Position numbers and translations under genes: made by a program. The notes below the pieces were generated by a model that was given only the letters and a program-made list of their open reading frames with translations, did not search any database and was not told the origin of the DNA. This document shows, in pieces, positions 58,900-64,000 of a DNA stretch of 64,000 bases. The stretch is from assembly GCF_014356525.2 (NCBI RefSeq), contig NC_052508.1, positions 61,817,800-61,881,799 on the forward strand, in the 5' to 3' direction. Origin of the DNA: Nilaparvata lugens. Lineage: Eukaryota; Arthropoda; Insecta; Hemiptera; Delphacidae. Position 1 is the first letter of the stretch; each line of letters begins with the position of its first letter.

Positions 58900-60725
58900 A
58901 CCCTAAGTCGTTATCCGTCTGTTTGTATGTTATACAATAACTTAAGAAAGAAGTGATCAATCAACTTTAAATTTTGACCACGTATTCTTCGAACTGTTTT
59001 ACTGGTCAAGTTTGTTGGACAACAAAATTGACTCACTCCTTCGTTCTTTTTTAGGATAGAGAAATAACATTGAAAGTGCATAAGAAAAAACATTTTGTGA
59101 TTAAGTCAGCTAAAGAATTCATCAATTTCATGCAATTGCTACAGTTTTTCCATTTATAACATCAGCTGAGGCTATTTGAGAGCTATTACAGAGCAGACAT
59201 GATTCCAGCTAGTGAATTAATATGGAACATAATTTTCAACTTTCACATCAACAAATTGAATAGATTGAAATAATAATTATCTATGTGCGGTTTTTACCAT
59301 TTGTTTTCTCTTGGAACTTTGTTAGAAATCATTTATCACATGACCACCTTTTCATTTGAAAAAATTAAATTCGATTCATATGAGGGTCAAAGTTGTTGAA
59401 GCGACCGAGTAATTTGTTATATCAAATAGAATCCACAATGAAACCTACTGTCAGATTATTCTTGTTGGAAAAATAGTTAGCTGTTCAGATGATGTTTATC
59501 AATTCTGTACATATAATTAAAAGTTGCGGGTTTTAAAGATTACAATACAACAGCTCTTGAGCGAGCTCTCCAACCCAGGAAAACACTAGTTATTTACTAT
59601 TTTGTCAAAATTACGTGGATAATCTTTATCAGAGTTAAATATTATCAGCCCAAAAAAATTAGTTTGGTCTCGAACCCACAACCACGGAATAAGCATAAAG
59701 TGTTTGAAGTGTGTTAAAGTAGTGTTTCTTTCCTCTGTGCCACAACATTCCATCAATGAATCGCGCGTGCTAACAAATTACGCGACGGAATCATATATAG
59801 AAAGATGATTTTTGGTTGGGATCGTTGCGTAAAGTTTGAAATACAAATTGTATAATTCTTTTAAAATCATTAAATGGAGATTGATTAATAATAAGAAATA
59901 AAATAGACCTAGTGATGATGCGTTCATCGTGTATTTTCTATTCCGCATGTATAAGTTAATTCATTTCTTTTTTTATATATGGATATTATTCATGTAATAA
60001 TAAGTTTATAATGTCAATTTAATCAATTTCATATTAATCAATACCCTTGTGCACAAACATCAATCAATATTAGGTATATCAATCTGGTTGGTATTTTTTT
60101 TCATGGAATAAAAATTATCATACTGTCAACTTGAAAAAACACTTCTGAATGTAAATACAAGTAATTTAATAAGCAAAATTAATATAATTTTCCCAAATTG
60201 AAATGAAATAGGAATACACATAAAATTTTTATTTTTAAATCTTATAAGCTGGGATTTTTATTTGAACTATAATATTTTTATAGGTGACGGAGATGCTATT
60301 GTGTTATTTTTACTTAAATCAAAGTGGAAATTTGGTAAAATAACCAACCAAATTACCGGAACCTAAGCTTAAAATATAGATGTTGAATAAATCAATAGAT
60401 TGATGTCATTCAAAAAAAAAATATGGTTAGTCGTAGGGTATTTAAAATTAGTATAATTTATAGAAAAAATTATAAAGAGATTATATCGAGAAAATTATAA
60501 TAGTTCTCTAAATGAAATGTCATGACATTAACAATTATTTAAACATGTAGCATAGAGCATGAAAATATTTATTGAGAGAGGTTTATGATTGATAATTTAT
60601 TTAAAATTTGCAAATAATTATTCTATAGAAATTGAAATTTAATATTTCATTATAATAATGAGGTATTCTTATTAAAAGTCTAAATTGATAAATAAGAATC
60701 ATTTGTATGTAGTGGATAGGGTTTC
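58900..60725. other. First intron of coiled-coil gene, unassigned
   Basis: 58900-60725 with the preceding 58722-58838 is the intron between exons 1 and 2. AT-rich, no repeats of known type seen apart from the Helitron end. Confidence 0.45.
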
Positions 60726-60729
60726 TTAC

Positions 60730-61058
60730 CGTAGGCCGATCAAGAAAAATTGTTTTTGTTTTCCAATTAATGTTATGTTTTCGCAGGATTTTGAATTACT
60801 GTTGCATAGTCCGAAATCTTTATTTTGTTCTCCACTTAAATTTTGACAGCTAGAAGTGCGTTGAATTTGTTTTACTGAGAGATTTTTCAGCACATTTACA
60901 TTGCGTCTGCCTTTCTTACATGGCGGCCTAATAGTAGGTTTTTTGATGCTGTTACCTGGATACTTTTTGTATCCAATATCAGTGGGCCTGATAAAATCAC
61001 CATGGCCCTCAATTGTACATTCAATGCTATGTTTTGGAGTATTTTTTGTTGAAGACAT
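60730..61058 (-). CDS. Coiled-coil protein, exon 1 with start codon
   Basis: ATG at 61058 (AAGACATAAT on +, that is, ATTATGTCTTC on minus), 109 codons plus CG, then donor GTAAGAAAC from 60729. The encoded part is basic and unstructured, with Lys/Arg/Ser/Asn runs (IKKPTIRPPCKKGRRNVNV, LSVKQIQRTSSCQNL) and no signal peptide or domain that I know. In-frame joining to exon 2 gives LIGLRQQSK. With the other exons the protein is about 405 residues: a disordered basic N-terminus, about 210 residues of coiled coil, and a short hydrophobic tail. Role unknown; a cytoskeletal or scaffold protein would fit but is not shown. Confidence 0.82.
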
Positions 61059-61059
61059 A

Positions 61060-61285
61060 ATACTTTTTTAGTGAAATTGATGTTAAAATCCAGTTAAAAT
61101 CGTTTGTTACTAGGCGGTAACAATGAAATTAGAAAATTAGTTGTTTGATGTTTGCGCATGTTGCCATGCGTAGAAGCTGTTTGAAATCAGCGGGCTTTAG
61201 CGCGACCTCGCATTCACAGACTGGTATTTCGCTCAGTAGCCAATAGGGTCTCGAGTCAGATGTTATTGCGATCAAAACTTGACTT
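61060..61285. promoter_or_regulatory. Putative bidirectional promoter
   Basis: A GC-richer island in AT-rich DNA, with GTTTGCGCATG, GCGGGCTTTAGCGCGACC and CCAAT (61240-61244). It lies directly upstream of the ATG at 61058 (minus) and upstream of a candidate + strand 5' exon. No TATA box evident. Confidence 0.5.
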
Positions 61286-61560
61286 TCTACAGTTCACTTC
61301 ACATTTTATTTTCATTTCCAAAAATACACATACAGCTAACCCTGTTTATTCATTTTCTTAAATTTAATAGTGGAAATATAGTTTTAGGGCGAGATAATAT
61401 ATAATCAATTTAGTATTGTGCCAATTTTAGACGGTGAATGTTCATCTAATCAGAAAGTTTTACTGTAGTGATAAGTGTTTGAATAGAGGAGGAAGTTTAC
61501 AGACAAGACCTTGACGAAAATATTTGCATCTTGGATATCAGTAAACTAATCATTTTTCGG
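61280..61560 (+). other. Candidate non-coding first exon of a divergent gene
   Basis: Ends at TTTTTCGG|GTAAGATATT, a good donor at 61561. The only ATG noted (61438) opens a three-codon uORF. The upstream edge is a guess. Confidence 0.35.
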
Positions 61561-62674
61561 GTAAGATATTATTTAATTTTAATTATTGATGAGCATTTCA
61601 GACTCAATTAAGTGTGTGCATGATATTGTTGTTATTGATGAAATTGATGCGGATTCTTCATTCTTTAGAAAGTTTTAGGTTATGAATGCTGAGTTTTGTT
61701 TTGACTTAACTTAATATGAAGCCAAATTATTTCAATTTTTAACGACAAATCAAGTGTAGTTTCTTATGTTTTATTGCTCTGTTCTTAATTTTTAAATTAT
61801 TTTTCAATTTATATAAATCAAATTATAAATATATGCTTGTCGTTATTAACACAACTTTGTTTAAACAGTTTACAGTAATGAATTTGTTTTGTGTTTCTCA
61901 AAGAAACATAATGAAGTAGCCACTTGAACTAAACTCGAGAAACAATGGGTCAAAATATAAATATCAGCTTACTTTTAAGTTAATATTAAATCTTTGAAAT
62001 AAAGAAAGAGCTTTAATTATTTAATTGGAGGTTAGCAAGGAAGAATCTTACAATATTTATGTAAATAATCCCAATCTCTTATATTTTTAATAATAGTTTA
62101 TTTCTAAGATAAATAAAATAAGGCGCTTCAAATATTTAATTAAAGGTTAGCCAAGTATGAACCCTATATAGGTATTTTTCTGTAAATAGACTAATCCCAA
62201 ACCCTTATATTTTTAATAATCGTTTATTTTAAAGGTATAAATGAATTAACTTTTGAAATTCTATCTCACTATTCAAAGTGTATGAAAAGACACATGTTAT
62301 TTTGAATTAATTATAAACTTATTTGATTATATTAACTTGATTAGCTATGGACTTCTGGGGAGTCTTGTGAGCACTAAATATAATTTTAGAATGTTTTTGT
62401 AATTGAAAAATTACTAAAACTCTTATTGAACCTATTCTAGTTAATTTTTCTAAATTAATTATAATTATAATGAACAAGATATGAATTTAAAAATGTAATA
62501 ATTAAAAAAGATGTAGCCTACCGTAGCAATAAATTTGCTTAATCCAAAGGAAGTTATTATGTAAATTATGCATGAGAATCTTGTCCAAGGAGAATTTTTT
62601 AAAACTTTTCTTAAATTTGAATTGAATTTACTTCTTTTTCATTCACATATAGAAGATAGCATAATTTATTTTAG

Positions 62675-62694
62675 TAAATGTCCCGAATTAGCAG
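62675..62694 (+). CDS. Candidate short ATG exon of the divergent gene
   Basis: Acceptor TAATTTATTTTAG, then TAAATGTCCCGAATTAGCAG and donor GTAAGGAC. The ATG at 62678 gives M-S-R-I-S and a split codon. Spliced after the exon ending at 61560 it would begin a protein whose remainder lies beyond the window or is not recognised. Only 20 bases long, so it could be chance. Confidence 0.35.
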
Positions 62695-62699
62695 GTAAG

Positions 62700-64000
62700 G
62701 ACTATTTTCTTCTAAGAATTTACCTTTCCTTTGTTTAATAAAAAGCTGCTACATTCTCATAGACCTATCTAAATGCAGCTCCCACATCCTATTAAGTTAC
62801 TCTTGTACACTACGACTTAATTTAAAAATAACTTTACATAATAAACAGTTTCTGGTTTTGCACAGTTTTTGGTGGCTGATCATAAACTAATTTGTTAGGA
62901 ATCGCTTTCAAAGCTGAACACTAAAAAAATGCTCCATTAATTAAATAACTTTCATAAATATAGAAGAAAATTGTATACTCCACCAATTCCATTTTACTTC
63001 CTTCTAGCTCATTTTAATTCTCCTAATCATGTCCATTTTATATAGTAATTTGAGATTTTTCTATTCAAATATGTAAGTAAAATAAAAATTTGAATAATCG
63101 GAGACCCCATTTATTATTGTAGGTAGCCTGTTATTAGTTAGTTGATGCTGTCTTGGATGAATTATTAGCTTCCTAATAAAAATATGCTACATGATTTTTC
63201 AAATATTCTCTGATTTAAACTTGTTTAAAATACATGCTAATAATGTATAATATATGTTAGGTTTTAGAACACCATTTTAATTTTTAACAATATCAATAAC
63301 ATATTTTAATGAGTTATTATTCTTTATTTATTGATTGAATAGGGCAAACAATACATTAGTCGAAAAAGAAAATAACATATTATTGAAATCTTTCCCTATT
63401 GATTATAATCTGACCTCCTTGAATATGATATAAGTTTTAGATTAGAGTGATTAAATGATATAGACAATTAATAGTAGATTATCAGAGAGTTATAATATTT
63501 AAAACGGTGTTTCTTCTTTGTTACTATCTCATAGATTTTTTTATTCAACAAAAAATCATAAACTATAAAAATAATAGTACAAATAAAAAATAATCAAAAT
63601 TCAACACATCAATCCTTGATTGAATCTATAAAAATTTGTATAGAAGTTGTTTTTTTATATTTTTATAATATAATGTATACGTATACAATCAATTTATATT
63701 TTATATAGAAATAAATAATTAAATGATTTGCATCCCAACTACATTGAAACAAGATTATTGTTATTTTAATTTCAAATTATAGCTTAGGAATATTAAGCTA
63801 TTTTTAAATACAATTTTGAAATCTATCTTTTCAAATTTTCAACTGTAGCAAACAGTAGGCCTATAAGAATAATGTAAAATTATAGCATTCTTGCTCTTGA
63901 AACTTGAACCGCGAGAAACTAAAGAAGTCGAACTTAATTGATGTAAGTTACACTTCACTTGCCAATTAATTAATTGGTACATATAATTTATAACGATAGA
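62700..64000. other. AT-rich DNA, no gene recognised
   Basis: Very AT-rich. A phrase at 62100-62240 repeats one at 62000-62100 (AATATTTAATTAAAGGTTAGC / TTATTTAATTGGAGGTTAGC). ATTATAG...GATGTAAGTT at 63880-63943 looks like a splice-bounded exon but has an early stop in the expected frame. Confidence 0.4.

Noticed and set aside
63880..63943. Further exon of the divergent + strand gene
   Set aside because: Splice-like borders, but joining it in the expected phase meets a stop after seven codons.

Overview
The window is animal nuclear DNA, most likely from a sap-feeding insect. It is AT-rich, its coding exons are short and separated by multi-kilobase introns with GT/AG borders, and it is crowded with insect-type transposons, microsatellites and palindromic MITEs. 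Two fused exons encode the C-terminus of an insect odorant receptor. The repeat spectrum suggests a planthopper or related hemipteran; that is an impression, not a measurement.

Host genes. (1) The last two coding exons of an odorant receptor (7tm_6) lie on + at 9261-9416 and 10194-10253, with AATAAA at 10301. Earlier exons are off the left edge, so one intron is larger than 9 kb and holds a LINE carrying a hAT insertion. (2) A coiled-coil gene on - starts with an ATG at 61058 and ends at 11597. Six phase-compatible exons (60730-61058, 58502-58721, 40884-41015, 37277-37468, 24133-24326, 11597-11747) give about 405 residues over 49 kb. A second ATG exon at 37732-37752 may mark an internal promoter. 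The two genes are convergent, with about 1.3 kb between their stop codons. (3) A GC-richer segment at 61060-61280 with a CCAAT box looks like a bidirectional promoter. To its right are a candidate non-coding exon (donor at 61561) and a 20-base ATG exon (62675-62694) of a + strand gene.

Layout. 1-1.6 kb: decayed LINE. 1.8-9.06 kb: second LINE split by a 4.28-kb hAT-type element with an exact 8-bp target duplication. 9.3-11.75 kb: the convergent gene ends and a nested MITE. 11.9-13.2 kb: a long purine tract and two palindromic elements. 13.6-24.1 kb: a three-level nest, with a palindromic element hit by a young BEL/Pao retrotransposon and that hit by a piggyBac element. 24.5-33.3 kb: dispersed repeats, a 3.5-kb foldback and another nested insertion. 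34-37.1 kb: purine-rich DNA with several LINE 3' ends. 39.4-45.8 kb: TIR elements, RTE fragments and purine tracts. 47.9-55.4 kb: a non-autonomous Helitron, a 10-copy 96-bp tandem array, a 760-bp palindrome, a LINE end and a (CA)n-bearing repeat. 56-58.4 kb: tRNA-derived SINEs. 58.5-64 kb: the 5' part of the coiled-coil gene and its divergent neighbour.

The introns are the storage place for nearly all mobile DNA here. Every coding transposon ORF is broken, often by single-base indels, even in the BEL/Pao element whose LTRs are about 99% alike. That points to either recent decay or residual assembly indels. No CRISPR, operon or prokaryotic feature is present.
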